In this document: positions 43,551-52,782 of the stretch, piece after piece
Layout of the letters: the number at the start of each line of letters is the position of its first letter
Numbering within the stretch: the first letter of the stretch is position 1
NCBI RefSeq assembly: GCF_904061905.1
Contig: NZ_CAJFCI010000039.1
Location: 62,001 to 126,000, forward strand
Source of the DNA: Zestomonas carbonaria
Lineage (GTDB): Bacteria; Pseudomonadota; Gammaproteobacteria; Pseudomonadales; Pseudomonadaceae
Direction: 5' to 3'
Length of the DNA stretch: 64,000 nt
Program-made: the position numbers and the translations under genes
Notes under the pieces: model-generated
What the model was told of the DNA's origin: nothing
Seen by the model: the letters and a program-made list of their open reading frames with translations, nothing else
The model's database searches: none

Positions 43551-44555
43551 TCACCAGCCCAGCGAGCCCCGGCTGCGCAGGCTTGCCCACAGCCGCTCGC
43601 GGCGGCGCAGCTCCAGCGGCTCCTGGGCCTGCTCGACGAAGCCTCGGCGCAGCGACTCCTCCGTCAGTGCCAATGCCGTCGCTCCGCGCGGCTCGCGTCC
43701 GGCGCCGTCCAGCCGCCATTGCTCACCGAGCACGGCCATGACCTCCGGACGCAGCAGGTAGTCGATCAGCGCATGGGCCTCGCGTGGGTGGCGGGCATCG
43801 CGGGGGATCGCCAGCACCTGGAAGTCGATCAGCGAGCCTTCGCGCGGCAGCGCATAGCCCAGCCGCCCGCCAGCGCGACGCAACGCCTCGCCCGCCTGAT
43901 CGCTCGGCAACAGGGCCAGGCACAATTCACCGCTAGCCAGCGCCCCGCCGATATCCGCCGCCTTCGGCCGCCGCAGGTGCTGCTGCACCTCGCGCAGCAG
44001 CAGGCGCGCTTCCTCCAGGGCGGTGAACTCGCTGGTGTGCGGGGCATGGCCGAGGTAGTGCAAGGTGACCTGCAACACCTCCTGCGGCGTGCCGCCGAGG
44101 GCAGCGCCGCAATCGGCCAGGCGCGCCAGTTGGCCGGGATGGAACAGCAGGTCGAGGCTGTCCGCCGGCTGGCGCGGCAGCCGTTCGGCCAGCGCCGCAC
44201 GGTCATGGACCAGGCCCAGGGTGCTCCAGGCATAGGGCACGCCATACTGGTTGCCGAGATCGACATCCGCCAGCTTGCCGAGCAACGCCGGGTCGAGATG
44301 GCCGTAGTGCGGCAGGTCGAAACGCCGCACCGGCTGCAAGCGCCCCTGCCCGATACCGTCGGCCAGCTCGGCGGCGCTGAGCAACGCCAGATCCGCCTCC
44401 GTCTCGCTGTATGCGACGCGGATACCGCTTTCCGCCTCGAACCCCGCCAGCAACGCCGCCGGCAAGCGCTGCGCGCCGCCCGGCAGCCATACCCGCCTTT
44501 CCTCCGCCTGCGCCGCCATGCCCAGCGCCAGCAGCATCACCAGAAACGAACGCAT
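43551..44555 (-). CDS. Periplasmic solute-binding protein, polyamine/iron-binding-like
   Basis: A 334-residue protein with a short Sec signal (MRSFLVMLLALGMAAQA). Type II binding-protein features include VWLPGGAQRLPAALLAGFEAESGIRVAYSETEADLALLS, NQYGVPYAWSTLGLVHDRAAL and LIDFQVLAIPRDARHPREAHALIDYLLRPEVMAVLG. The last two resemble PotD/PotF/SpuD proteins. No permease or ATPase gene is adjacent, so it is an orphan that may work with a transporter elsewhere or serve as a sensor. It diverges from a LysR gene. Confidence 0.78.
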   Translation of the reverse strand: MRSFLVMLLALGMAAQAEERRVWLPGGAQRLPAALLAGFEAESGIRVAYSETEADLALLSAAELADGIGQGRLQPVRRFDLPHYGHLDPALLGKLADVDLGNQYGVPYAWSTLGLVHDRAALAERLPRQPADSLDLLFHPGQLARLADCGAALGGTPQEVLQVTLHYLGHAPHTSEFTALEEARLLLREVQQHLRRPKAADIGGALASGELCLALLPSDQAGEALRRAGGRLGYALPREGSLIDFQVLAIPRDARHPREAHALIDYLLRPEVMAVLGEQWRLDGAGREPRGATALALTEESLRRGFVEQAQEPLELRRRERLWASLRSRGSLGW

Positions 44556-44665
44556 CGCCTTGCCTCCCTATGGATTGGAGGAGGCATCCTCCGACGACGC
44601 GCAGTCGCAAAAAATACCCGGTGTTCTAACTTGGCATAGGCGTTTCCATATGTGTGGAGCGGGCC

Positions 44666-45562
44666 ATGCTCACCCAACTGCGCGACCTCGACCTGCAACT
44701 GCTGCGCCTGTTCGTCACCGTTGCCGAGTCGGGAGGGTTCAGCGCGGCGCAGGGCGAACTGGGCATCAGCCAGCCGACCATCAGCATGCAGATGGCCAAG
44801 CTCGAGACGCGGCTCGGCTTCCGCCTGTGCGAGCGCGGCAAGAGCGGCTTCCGCCTGACGCCCAAGGGCGAGCAGGTGCTGGAGGAGACCCAGCGCCTGT
44901 TCGAGGCCATCCGGGTATTTCGCGAACGCGCCCAAGGGGTGGCCGACAAGCTGCTCGGCGAACTGCGCATCGGCCTCAGCGAATCCCTCGACGCCGACGT
45001 GCGCCTCCGCCTGGCCGACAGCATCCGGCGCTTCCGCCAGCGCAACCAGGAAGTCGACATAGAACTGCTCACCGCTATGCCCGCCGATCTCGAACGGCAA
45101 CTGGTGCAGGACCAGTTGCACCTGGCGATCGGCTACTTCTCCGGGCAGCAGTCGGCGCTCGACTACCGCTTCCTGTTCGACGAGGAACAGGCCCTGTACT
45201 GCGGTGCCGGCCACCCGCTGTTCGACTGCCGGGAGCCGACCCACGGCGATCTGCGCGATCTCGACCAGGTCCACCACCCCTACTACTTCAACGGCAACAG
45301 CGAGCCGTTCCGCTCGACGCGCAGCAGCGCCTTCGCCGAACAGGTGGAGGACACCCTGACCTTCGTGCTTTCCGGCCTCCACATCGGCTACCTGCCGCGA
45401 CATATCGCCGCGGAATGGGAGTCCCGGGGGCTGCTTCGCCCGCTGCTGGCCGCCGAACTGGGCTTCACCGTGGAGTTCCAGTTGGCCAGCCATCGCGGCC
45501 GCCAGCCCAGTGAGGCCCAGTTGGCATTCACCGAAGACCTGCTGGCGGCGTTCGGCGCCTGA
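44666..45562 (+). CDS. LysR-family transcriptional regulator
   Basis: A 298-residue LysR regulator. The HTH is at about 12-60 (LQLLRLFVTVAESGGFSAAQGELGISQPTISMQMAKLETRLGFRLCERGKSGFRLTPKGE), followed by a periplasmic-binding-fold effector domain. ATG 44666 was taken as the start because GGAG lies 6 bases upstream; GTG 44654 is an in-frame alternative. The 110-bp divergent region contains the dyad GGAGG-AGGCA-TCCTCC (about 44577), a possible operator, suggesting control of the solute-binding-protein gene. The effector is unknown. Confidence 0.87.
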   Translation: MLTQLRDLDLQLLRLFVTVAESGGFSAAQGELGISQPTISMQMAKLETRLGFRLCERGKSGFRLTPKGEQVLEETQRLFEAIRVFRERAQGVADKLLGELRIGLSESLDADVRLRLADSIRRFRQRNQEVDIELLTAMPADLERQLVQDQLHLAIGYFSGQQSALDYRFLFDEEQALYCGAGHPLFDCREPTHGDLRDLDQVHHPYYFNGNSEPFRSTRSSAFAEQVEDTLTFVLSGLHIGYLPRHIAAEWESRGLLRPLLAAELGFTVEFQLASHRGRQPSEAQLAFTEDLLAAFGA

Positions 45563-45612
45563 CTCGCCACTTTCCGTTATCATGCCGGCACCTGTCGTCG
45601 AGATGTCGCGAG

Positions 45613-47349
45613 ATGCCGTTGCGTCGCCTGTTGCTTCCCCTGCTGCTCCTGTTCCTCGCCCTGCCGGCCGCCGCCAGCCTGTTCGACAAGCGCCCCAACC
45701 CCGAGCTGGGCGCGCCACTGAACAACAGCGCCGACTTCCTGCCGGTGCGCGAGGCGTTCCGCCTGAGCCTGGTCGACAGCACGCCGCAGTCGGTCAAGCT
45801 GCGCTTCGTCGCCGCCGACGGCTACTACCTGTACCGCCACCGCTTCCAGTTCCGCGTCGAGCCGGCCGACCTGGCCGCCGGCGACGCGCAACTGCCGCCC
45901 GGCGAAGAGAAGACCGACCAGTATTTCGGCGACGTCGAGGTCTACTACGGCGTGCTCGACGTCGAGCTGCCGCTGGACAACCCCTACGAGCTGCCCTACA
46001 GCCTGCACGTGACCTACCAGGGCTGCGCCGACAAGGGCCTGTGCTACCCGCCGGAAACCGAACGCCTGGATATCGGCGACGTCGCCGGCACCCCGCCCGC
46101 CGGGGAAACCGGCTGGAGCTGGCACGCCCTGGCACTGTTCTTCCTCGCCGGCCTCGGCCTGACCTTCACCCCCTGCGTGCTGCCGATGCTGCCGATCCTT
46201 TCCGGCGTGGTGCTGCGCGGCAAGATCGGCGGGCTGCGCGGGCTCAGCCTGTCGCTCGCCTACGTGCTGCCGATGGCCGCCTGCTTCGCCGCGCTCGGCG
46301 CGCTGATGGGCGTGTTCGGCGCCGAGCTGAACCTCCAGGCGCGCCTGCAATCGCCCTGGGTGCTGGTGCCCTTCGCCGCCTTCTTCGTGCTGTTCGCCCT
46401 GGCCATGTTCGGCCTCTACGAACTGCGCCTGCCGCGCCTGATCAGCGAACCCCTCGACCGCCTGGCCGGCAAGGCCGAGGGCGGCTCGCTATGGGGCGCG
46501 GCGCTGCTCGGCGTGCTGTCGTCGCTGCTGGTCTCGCCCTGCGTATCGGCGCCGCTGGCCGGCGCGCTGCTCTACATCAGCGCCAGCGGCGACGCCCTGG
46601 GCGGCGGCCTCAAGCTGTTCGCCCTCGGCCTCGGCATGGGCGCGCCGTTGGTGCTGTTCGCCACCGGCGGCGGCGCGCTGCTGCCGAAGTCCGGCACCTG
46701 GCTGGTCACCGTGCGCAACACCTTCGGCGTGCTGCTGCTGGCGGTCTCCGTGTGGCTGCTCGAACGCGTCCTGCCCGGCCCCGTGGCCCTGGCCCTGTGG
46801 GCCCTGCTGGCCGCCGGCGCGGGCTGGTTCCTGGCCCGGCGCGGCCGCCTGCGCCTGGGGCTGGGCCGTCACCTGAGCCTGCTCGGCGGCGTGCTGCTGA
46901 TCGGCTACGCGCTGGTCGCCAGCGTCGGCGTCGCCCGTGGCGGCTCCGATCCGCTGCGCCCCTGGGCCGGCGCCCTGGCCATGGGCGAATGGCAGACCCT
47001 CGCCGATCCCGCCGCCCTGGATCGCGCCCTGGAGTCCGCCAAGGGTGCCGGCGAGCCGGTGCTGCTCGACTGGTACGCCGACTGGTGCATCAGTTGCAAG
47101 GTGATCGAGCGCGAAGTGTTCGGCGCCGCGTCGGTCCGCGAACGCCTCGGCGACTACCGCCTGCTGCGCTTCGACATCACCGCCAGCACCCCGGAACAGC
47201 GCACCCTGCTCGACCGCTACAAGCTGTTCGGCCCGCCGGCGATCCTGTTCTTCGCCGCCGACGGCAAGGAGCGGGCCGACCTGCGGGTGGTCGGCGAGGT
47301 CACCCTCAAGGAGTTCGCCGAACGCCTGGACAAGGCTGACCGGCGCTGA
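45613..47349 (+). CDS. dsbD: Thiol:disulfide interchange protein DsbD (DipZ)
   Basis: A 578-residue protein. It has a signal peptide (about 1-21) and an immunoglobulin-like N-terminal domain with [13 protein letters not shown] (Cys pair at about 138 and 144). The eight-helix membrane domain has redox cysteines in [14 protein letters not shown] and [15 protein letters not shown]. The C-terminal thioredoxin domain has [15 protein letters not shown] (CxxC at about 491). DsbD passes electrons from cytoplasmic thioredoxin to periplasmic DsbC, DsbG and cytochrome c maturation proteins. It follows the LysR gene by 50 bp and precedes aroQ. Confidence 0.96.
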   Translation: MPLRRLLLPLLLLFLALPAAASLFDKRPNPELGAPLNNSADFLPVREAFRLSLVDSTPQSVKLRFVAADGYYLYRHRFQFRVEPADLAAGDAQLPPGEEKTDQYFGDVEVYYGVLDVELPLDNPYELPYSLHVTYQGCADKGLCYPPETERLDIGDVAGTPPAGETGWSWHALALFFLAGLGLTFTPCVLPMLPILSGVVLRGKIGGLRGLSLSLAYVLPMAACFAALGALMGVFGAELNLQARLQSPWVLVPFAAFFVLFALAMFGLYELRLPRLISEPLDRLAGKAEGGSLWGAALLGVLSSLLVSPCVSAPLAGALLYISASGDALGGGLKLFALGLGMGAPLVLFATGGGALLPKSGTWLVTVRNTFGVLLLAVSVWLLERVLPGPVALALWALLAAGAGWFLARRGRLRLGLGRHLSLLGGVLLIGYALVASVGVARGGSDPLRPWAGALAMGEWQTLADPAALDRALESAKGAGEPVLLDWYADWCISCKVIEREVFGAASVRERLGDYRLLRFDITASTPEQRTLLDRYKLFGPPAILFFAADGKERADLRVVGEVTLKEFAERLDKADRR

Positions 47350-47491
47350 CCTTCCGGTCACAAGCGGACGAAACAGCCATTTCGTCGTTCTGCAACGAAA
47401 AAACGCCATCCTGCAGGCTACGTCGGGAAACTGGACAGCCTGCTCGGCCGTCCGGCATAGTCCCGCCATTCCCACCTCCAGGAACCCTTCC

Positions 47492-47935
47492 ATGGCCAAC
47501 CTGCTGGTCCTCCACGGACCCAACCTGAACCTGCTCGGCACCCGCGAGCCGGGCGTCTACGGCGCAGTGACCCTCGATGCGATCAACCAGGACCTGCAAC
47601 GCCGCGCCGAGGCCGCCGGCCATCGCCTGGGCTACCTGCAGAGCAACGCCGAGCACGTGCTGATCGAGCGAATTCACGCCGCCAGGGGCGAAGGTGTCGA
47701 CTTTATCCTGATCAATCCCGCCGCTTTCACGCATACCAGCGTCGCATTACGTGACGCATTGCTGGCAGTGAGCATCCCATTCATCGAAGTGCATTTGTCC
47801 AACGTGCACAAACGCGAACCTTTCCGCCATCACTCCTACTTCTCCGACGTCGCGGTGGGAGTGATCTGCGGCCTTGGCGCCAGCGGCTACCGGCTGGCTC
47901 TGGAGGCTGCCCTGGAACAACTGGCCGCCGCGTGA
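47492..47935 (+). CDS. aroQ: 3-dehydroquinate dehydratase type II
   Basis: A 147-residue type II dehydroquinase of the shikimate pathway. It has [21 protein letters not shown] with the flexible-loop Arg and catalytic Tyr (about 22), [17 protein letters not shown], and [17 protein letters not shown] with the catalytic His. The fold assembles as a dodecamer. The 140 bp upstream contain overlapping dyads ACGAAA..TTTCGT and TTTCGT..ACGAAA (about 47368-47391). It leads the aroQ-accB-accC group, a conserved Pseudomonas arrangement. Confidence 0.97.
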   Translation: MANLLVLHGPNLNLLGTREPGVYGAVTLDAINQDLQRRAEAAGHRLGYLQSNAEHVLIERIHAARGEGVDFILINPAAFTHTSVALRDALLAVSIPFIEVHLSNVHKREPFRHHSYFSDVAVGVICGLGASGYRLALEAALEQLAAA

Positions 47936-47986
47936 CCCGCGGACGCGTCCGAACGCCCGTGAACAGACCTTGGGAGTTGATGCTTA

Positions 47987-48445
47987 ATGGATATTCGTAA
48001 AGTCAAGAAACTGATCGAGCTGCTGGAAGAGTCCGGTATCGACGAACTGGAGATCCGCGAGGGCGAAGAGTCCGTGCGCATCAGCCGCCACAGCAAGGCC
48101 GTCGCCGCCGCCCAACCCATCTATGCCGCCGCCCCGGCACCGGTCGCCGCCCCGGCACCCGCTCCCGCCCCGGCCGCCGAAGCCGCCGCTCCATCCGCGC
48201 CCAAGCTGAACGGCACCGTGGCCCGCTCGCCGATGGTCGGCACCTTCTATCGCGCCGCCTCGCCGACTTCCGCCAACTTCGTCGAGATCGGCCAGACCGT
48301 GAAGAAAGGCGACATCCTGTGCATCGTCGAAGCCATGAAGATGATGAACCACATCGAGGCCGAAGCCAGCGGCGTGATCGAATCCATCCTGGTGGAAAAC
48401 GGCCAGCCGGTTGAGTACGACCAGCCCCTGTTCACCATCGTCTGA
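47987..48445 (+). CDS. accB: Biotin carboxyl carrier protein of acetyl-CoA carboxylase
   Basis: A 152-residue protein: an N-terminal helical segment ([34 protein letters not shown]), an Ala/Pro-rich linker ([20 protein letters not shown]), then the biotinyl domain. The biotin lysine is in [12 protein letters not shown], about residue 119. AccB carries CO2 between AccC and the carboxyltransferase in the first step of fatty-acid synthesis. Its stop is 17 bases before the accC ATG. Confidence 0.98.
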   Translation: MDIRKVKKLIELLEESGIDELEIREGEESVRISRHSKAVAAAQPIYAAAPAPVAAPAPAPAPAAEAAAPSAPKLNGTVARSPMVGTFYRAASPTSANFVEIGQTVKKGDILCIVEAMKMMNHIEAEASGVIESILVENGQPVEYDQPLFTIV

Positions 48446-48462
48446 TGCACGGGGAGCCTGCG

Positions 48463-49815
48463 ATGCAGCTGGAAAAAGTCCTGATCGCCAACCGTGGCGA
48501 AATCGCCCTGCGCATCCTGCGCGCCTGCAAGGAACTGGGTATCAAGACGGTGGCCGTGCACTCCACCGCCGACCGTGAACTGATGCACCTGGGCCTGGCC
48601 GACGAATCCGTCTGCATCGGCCCCGCCCCAGGCAACCTCTCGTACCTGAACATCCCGGCGATCATCAGCGCCGCGGAAGTCACCGGTGCCACCGCGATCC
48701 ACCCCGGCTACGGCTTCCTCGCAGAGAACGCCGATTTCGCCGAGCAGGTGGAGAAATCCGGCTTCGCCTTCATTGGCCCGAAAGCCGAGACCATCCGCCT
48801 GATGGGCGACAAGGTCTCCGCCAAGGACGCCATGAAGCGCGCCGGCGTGCCCACCGTGCCGGGCTCCGACGGCCCGCTGCCGGAAGACGAGGAGACCGCC
48901 CTGGCGATCGCCCGTGAGGTCGGCTACCCGGTGATCATCAAGGCCGCTGGCGGCGGCGGTGGTCGCGGCATGCGCGTGGTGCACAAGGAAGAAGACCTGA
49001 TCAAGTCGGCCAAGCTGACCCGCACCGAGGCCGGCGCCGCGTTCGGCAACGAGATGGTCTACCTGGAGAAGTTCCTCGGCAACCCGCGCCACGTCGAAGT
49101 CCAGGTGCTGTCCGACGGCCAGGGCAACGCCATCCACCTGGGCGACCGCGACTGCTCCCTGCAGCGCCGTCACCAGAAGGTGCTGGAAGAAGCCCCCGCC
49201 CCGTACATCGACGAGCAGGCCCGCGCCGAAGTGCTGGAGCGCTGCGTGCGCGCCTGCATCGAGATCGGCTATCGCGGCGCCGGCACCTTCGAGTTCCTCT
49301 ATGAAGACGGCCGTTTCTACTTCATCGAGATGAACACCCGGGTGCAGGTCGAGCACCCGGTGACCGAAATGGTCACCGGCATCGACATCGTCAAGGAGAT
49401 GCTCAGCATCGCCGCCGGCAACAAGCTGTCGTACACCCAGGATGACGTGGTGATCCGCGGCCATGCCCTGGAATGCCGGATCAACGCCGAGGACCCGGAC
49501 AACTTCATGCCCAGCCCCGGCAAGGTCAAGCACTTCCACGCCCCCGGCGGCTTCGGCGTACGGGTCGACTCGCACCTGTACAGCGGCTACAGCGTACCGC
49601 CGAACTACGATTCGCTGATCGGCAAGCTGATCACCTACGGCAAGGATCGCGACGAGGCCCTGGCGCGCATGCGCAACGCCCTCGACGAAATCGTCGTCGA
49701 TGGGATCAAGACCAACGTGCCGCTGCACCGCGACCTGGTGGTCGACAAGGGCTTCCGCAAGGGTGGCGTGAACATCCACTACCTGGAAAAGAAACTCGGC
49801 ATGGACAAGCACTGA
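48463..49815 (+). CDS. accC: Biotin carboxylase subunit of acetyl-CoA carboxylase
   Basis: A 450-residue ATP-grasp enzyme. It begins [24 protein letters not shown], with [10 protein letters not shown], the glycine-rich ATP lid [11 protein letters not shown], the metal-site [16 protein letters not shown] and RINAEDP. It carboxylates the AccB biotin with bicarbonate and ATP. GGGGAG lies 8 bases before the chosen ATG. The last A of its TGA is the first base of an 11-copy heptanucleotide array. Confidence 0.98.
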   Translation: MQLEKVLIANRGEIALRILRACKELGIKTVAVHSTADRELMHLGLADESVCIGPAPGNLSYLNIPAIISAAEVTGATAIHPGYGFLAENADFAEQVEKSGFAFIGPKAETIRLMGDKVSAKDAMKRAGVPTVPGSDGPLPEDEETALAIAREVGYPVIIKAAGGGGGRGMRVVHKEEDLIKSAKLTRTEAGAAFGNEMVYLEKFLGNPRHVEVQVLSDGQGNAIHLGDRDCSLQRRHQKVLEEAPAPYIDEQARAEVLERCVRACIEIGYRGAGTFEFLYEDGRFYFIEMNTRVQVEHPVTEMVTGIDIVKEMLSIAAGNKLSYTQDDVVIRGHALECRINAEDPDNFMPSPGKVKHFHAPGGFGVRVDSHLYSGYSVPPNYDSLIGKLITYGKDRDEALARMRNALDEIVVDGIKTNVPLHRDLVVDKGFRKGGVNIHYLEKKLGMDKH

Positions 49816-49891
49816 AGCTGCAAGCTGCAAGCTGCAAGCTGCAAGCTGCAAGCTGCAAGCTGCAAGCTGCAAGCTGCAAGCTGCAAGCTGC
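49815..49891. repeat. Heptanucleotide tandem array (AAGCTGC) x11
   Basis: Eleven perfect copies of AAGCTGC, starting on the last base of the accC stop codon. A degraded related tract (GCAGCTTGAGGCTTGAAGCTTGAGGCTG) follows the terminator at 49950-49977. Copy number is probably variable between strains. Confidence 0.97.
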
Positions 49892-49916
49892 AAGCAGTAT
49901 CATGCGAAGCCCAAGG

Positions 49917-49946
49917 GGGAGCGGCAATGCCGCTCCCTTGTTTTTT
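49917..49946 (+). terminator. Rho-independent terminator after accBC
   Basis: A perfect 9-bp GGGAGCGGC / GCCGCTCCC stem with an AAT loop, followed by TTGTTTTTT. It lies between the AAGCTGC array and prmA, so it should end the aroQ/accB/accC transcript. Confidence 0.92.
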
Positions 49947-49995
49947 CTTGCAGCTTGAGGCTTGAAGCTTGAGGCTGCTTACCGAAGGAAAGCGT

Positions 49996-50874
49996 ATGCC
50001 CTGGCTGCAAGTCCGTCTCGCCATCACCCCGGAACAGGCGGAGACTTACGAGGACGCCCTGCTCGGCGTCGGCGCCGTATCGGTGACGTTCATGGACGCC
50101 GAGGACCAGCCAATCTTCGAGCCGGACCTGGGCACCACCCCGCTGTGGACGCACACCCACCTGCTCGCCCTGTTCGAGGCCGACACCGATCCCGACGACC
50201 TGGTCGCGCACCTGCAATTGCTGACCGGCGCGCCGCTGCCCGAACACCAGATCGAGCGCATCGAGGACCAGGACTGGGAACGTAGCTGGATGGACAACTT
50301 CCAGCCGATGCGCTTCGGCCGCCGCCTGTGGATCGTGCCGAGCTGGCACGCCGCACCGGAGCCGGAAGCGGTCAACCTGCTGCTCGACCCCGGCCTGGCC
50401 TTCGGCACCGGCACCCACCCGACCACCGCGCTGTGCCTGGAATGGCTGGACGGCCAGGAACTCGCCGGCTGCGACGTGCTCGACTTCGGCTGCGGCTCCG
50501 GCATCCTCGCCATCGCCGCCCTGCTCCTGGGCGCCGACAAGGCCGTGGGCACCGATATCGACCCACAGGCCCTGGAGGCCTCGCGCGACAATGCCAACCG
50601 CAACGGCATCGACCCGGCGCGCTTCCCCGTCCACCTGCCGGCCGACCTGCCGCAGCAACAGGCCGACGTGGTGGTCGCCAACATCCTCGCCGGCCCGCTG
50701 GTGCAACTGGCGCCGCAGATCAGCGCCCTGGTCAAGCCGGGCGGCCGCCTGGCGCTGTCCGGCATCCTCGCCGAACAGGCCGAGGAAGTCCGCGCCGCCT
50801 ACCAGGCCGAATTCGACCTCGACCCCACCGCCGACAAGGATGGCTGGGTGCGGATCAGCGGGGTCAGGCGCTAA
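49996..50874 (+). CDS. prmA: Ribosomal protein L11 methyltransferase PrmA
   Basis: A 292-residue protein: an N-terminal substrate-recognition domain ([35 protein letters not shown]), a [18 protein letters not shown] linker, and a SAM-binding domain with [36 protein letters not shown] and the catalytic-pocket [10 protein letters not shown]. It trimethylates L11 lysines and the N-terminus. GAAGGAAAG precedes the ATG. Its own promoter must lie after the accC terminator. The TAA stop abuts a 14-copy heptanucleotide array. Confidence 0.97.
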   Translation: MPWLQVRLAITPEQAETYEDALLGVGAVSVTFMDAEDQPIFEPDLGTTPLWTHTHLLALFEADTDPDDLVAHLQLLTGAPLPEHQIERIEDQDWERSWMDNFQPMRFGRRLWIVPSWHAAPEPEAVNLLLDPGLAFGTGTHPTTALCLEWLDGQELAGCDVLDFGCGSGILAIAALLLGADKAVGTDIDPQALEASRDNANRNGIDPARFPVHLPADLPQQQADVVVANILAGPLVQLAPQISALVKPGGRLALSGILAEQAEEVRAAYQAEFDLDPTADKDGWVRISGVRR

Positions 50875-50971
50875 AGGCTGGAGGCTGGAGGCTGGAGGCT
50901 GGAGGCTGGAGGCTGGAGGCTGGAGGCTGGAGGCTGGAGGCTGGAGGCTGGAGGCTGGAGGCTGGAGGCTG
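50874..50971. repeat. Heptanucleotide tandem array (GAGGCTG) x13 plus one variant
   Basis: One AAGGCTG copy (50874-50880) is followed by 13 perfect GAGGCTG copies (50881-50971). The array starts on the last base of the prmA stop codon. A single related GGAGGCTGGAAGGCTGG tract lies at 56571-56587. The unit has the same 7-bp length as the array after accC but a different sequence. Confidence 0.97.
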
Positions 50972-51063
50972 GACAGGGTTCTGGCCATGCCTCTTCGCTG
51001 TCAAACCTTTTTTCGCGGCCATGGAACTGGGCGTCCCCGCCGATCCTACAGGTCAACCTCAAT

Positions 51064-51468
51064 GCCGGCCTGTAGGAGCGCGCCATGCGCGCGATCCCCG
51101 GCAACGCCAGAGCATCGCCAGCAAGCTGGCTCCTACAACAGCGAACGAGTAGCCCGGATGAAATCCGGGGAAACCCTCCCGGATTGCATCCGGGCTACAT
51201 GGCTGGCCATGCACCTTCTGCGTCAAGCCTTTTATCGCGGCCATGGACCGCTCCTACGAACACGGCCTCGATGCCGACCTGTAGGAGCGCGCCATGCGCG
51301 CGATCACCGGCAACGCAAAAGCATCGCCAGCAAGCTGGCTCCTACAACAGCGGACGAGTAGCCCGGATGAAATCCGGGGAAGCCCTCCCGGATTGCATCC
51401 GGGCTACGTGGCTGGCCATGCACCTTCTGCGTCAAGCCTTTTTTCGCGGCCATGGACCGCTCCTACCA
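51064..51468. repeat. Tandemly duplicated composite repeat, period 209 bp
   Basis: The gene-free stretch 50972-51594 contains two near-identical blocks starting at about 51064 and 51273. Each has a GAGCGCGCCATGCGCGCG palindrome, a REP arm ATCGCCAGCAAGCTGGCTCC, a CCCGGATGAAATCCGGG / CCCGGATTGCATCCGGG hairpin pair, and the string CCATGCACCTTCTGCGTCAA. They differ by a handful of substitutions. A partial third copy precedes them (from about 51008). The final 120 bases probably hold the promoter of the acyl-CoA dehydrogenase gene. Confidence 0.88.
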
Positions 51469-51594
51469 TGCTTGCCATTGCATCGGCCTGGCCGGTGAGC
51501 GAATGGGTCAATCGAGGCTGAGCGGCTGGGTCATTGAGGGGGAGGGGAGGGCTGCCTAACCTGCGGGACAAACAAAAACCGCAGAGGCCCATCC

Positions 51595-52734
51595 ATGCAA
51601 CGCATCCACTTCGAGACCGAGCACGACATGTTCCGCGACGCCTTCCGCAGCTTCCTGCAGAAGGAAGTGGTGCCTCACCAGGAAGCCTGGGAAGAGGCCG
51701 GGGTGGTCGATCGCGCGGTGTGGGAGAAGGCCGGCGAGATGGGCTTCCTGCTGCCCTGGGCGGACGAGGAATACGGTGGCGCCGGGCTCAAGGACTTCCG
51801 CTATGAGCAGATCATGTGCGAGGAGCTGGCCCACATCAACGAGCCGGGCTTCATGATCCCGCTGCACTCGGCGCTCTGCGGCCCCTACATCGCCGAGTAC
51901 GGCAGCGCCGAGCAGAAGGCGCGCCTGCTGCCGGGGATCATCCGTGGCGAAACCATCCTCGCCGTGGCGATGACCGAGCCGTCCGCCGGTTCCGACCTGG
52001 CCGGCATGCGCACCACCGCGGTGGACAAGGGCGACCACTGGCTGCTCAACGGCTCCAAGGTGTTCATCTCCAACGGCTACCTGGCCGACGTGGTGATCGT
52101 CGCGGCGAAGACCGACCCGGCCAACAAGCACGCCATGGGTCTGTTCCTGGTCGAGCGCGGCATGGAAGGCTTCGAGCGCGGCAAGAACCTCAAGAAGCTG
52201 GGCATGAAGAGCCAGGACACCGCCGAACTGTTCTTCAACAACGTCAAGGTGCCCAAGGAAAACCTGCTGGGCGATGCCAAGGCCGGGTTCTTCTACCTGA
52301 TGAACATGCTCGCCCAGGAACGCCTGACCAACGCCTGCGGCGCGGTGGCCGGCGCCGAGGCGGCGCTGAACACCACCGTCGACTACGTCAAGGAGCGCAA
52401 GGCCTTCGACCGCCCGATCGCGCACTTCCAGAACACCCGCTTCAAGCTGGCCGAGATGCGTACCCAGATCGACGTCGCCCAGGTGTTCGTCGACCGCTGC
52501 GTGATGGACCACAACCAAAGGAAACTCACCCCGGAAGTCGCCGCCGAGGCCAAGCTGTTCACCACCGAACTGCTCTGCAAGGTGGTCGACGAGGGCGTGC
52601 AACTGCACGGTGGTTGGGGTTACATGTGGGAATATCCGATCTGCAAGATGTACGCGAACGCGCGCATCCAGCGGATCTTCGCCGGCACGTCGGAAATCAT
52701 GAAGGAGATCATCAGTCGCGGCATGAAGCTCTGA
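51595..52734 (+). CDS. Acyl-CoA dehydrogenase, long-chain (LCAD/IVD) type
   Basis: A 379-residue flavoenzyme with the three-domain ACAD fold: AVAMTEPSAGSDLAGMRT (FAD/substrate loop), LNGSKVFISNGYLAD, ERKAFDRPIAHFQNTRFKLAEM and QLHGGWGYMWEYPICKMY. The usual catalytic Glu near the C-terminus (YEGT) is replaced by FAGTSEIM. A Glu is instead present in AQERL (Glu242), as in LCAD and isovaleryl-CoA dehydrogenases, so the enzyme should be active. It introduces a trans-2 double bond in an acyl-CoA. It is the first of four plus-strand acyl-metabolism genes. Confidence 0.92.
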   Translation: MQRIHFETEHDMFRDAFRSFLQKEVVPHQEAWEEAGVVDRAVWEKAGEMGFLLPWADEEYGGAGLKDFRYEQIMCEELAHINEPGFMIPLHSALCGPYIAEYGSAEQKARLLPGIIRGETILAVAMTEPSAGSDLAGMRTTAVDKGDHWLLNGSKVFISNGYLADVVIVAAKTDPANKHAMGLFLVERGMEGFERGKNLKKLGMKSQDTAELFFNNVKVPKENLLGDAKAGFFYLMNMLAQERLTNACGAVAGAEAALNTTVDYVKERKAFDRPIAHFQNTRFKLAEMRTQIDVAQVFVDRCVMDHNQRKLTPEVAAEAKLFTTELLCKVVDEGVQLHGGWGYMWEYPICKMYANARIQRIFAGTSEIMKEIISRGMKL

Positions 52735-52782
52735 AGCCGCCCGGCGCGACCGCCAGTCACTCACACCAGCGAGGGACTCACC

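Noticed and set aside
47368-47391. Rho-independent terminator after dsbD
   Set aside because: Overlapping ACGAAA/TTTCGT dyads are short and AT-poor in the stem, and the following tract is A-rich on the plus strand rather than T-rich.
49815-50971. CRISPR-like array or repeat-protein coding sequence
   Set aside because: Units are 7 bp with no spacers. The apparent repeat peptides (heptapeptide periodicity in several frames) are a trivial consequence of a 7-bp unit and lack starts or ribosome sites.
50972-51594. Small proteins encoded in the gap after prmA
   Set aside because: Open frames there read through REP palindromes and tandem repeats without ribosome sites, and the same peptides recur wherever the repeats occur.
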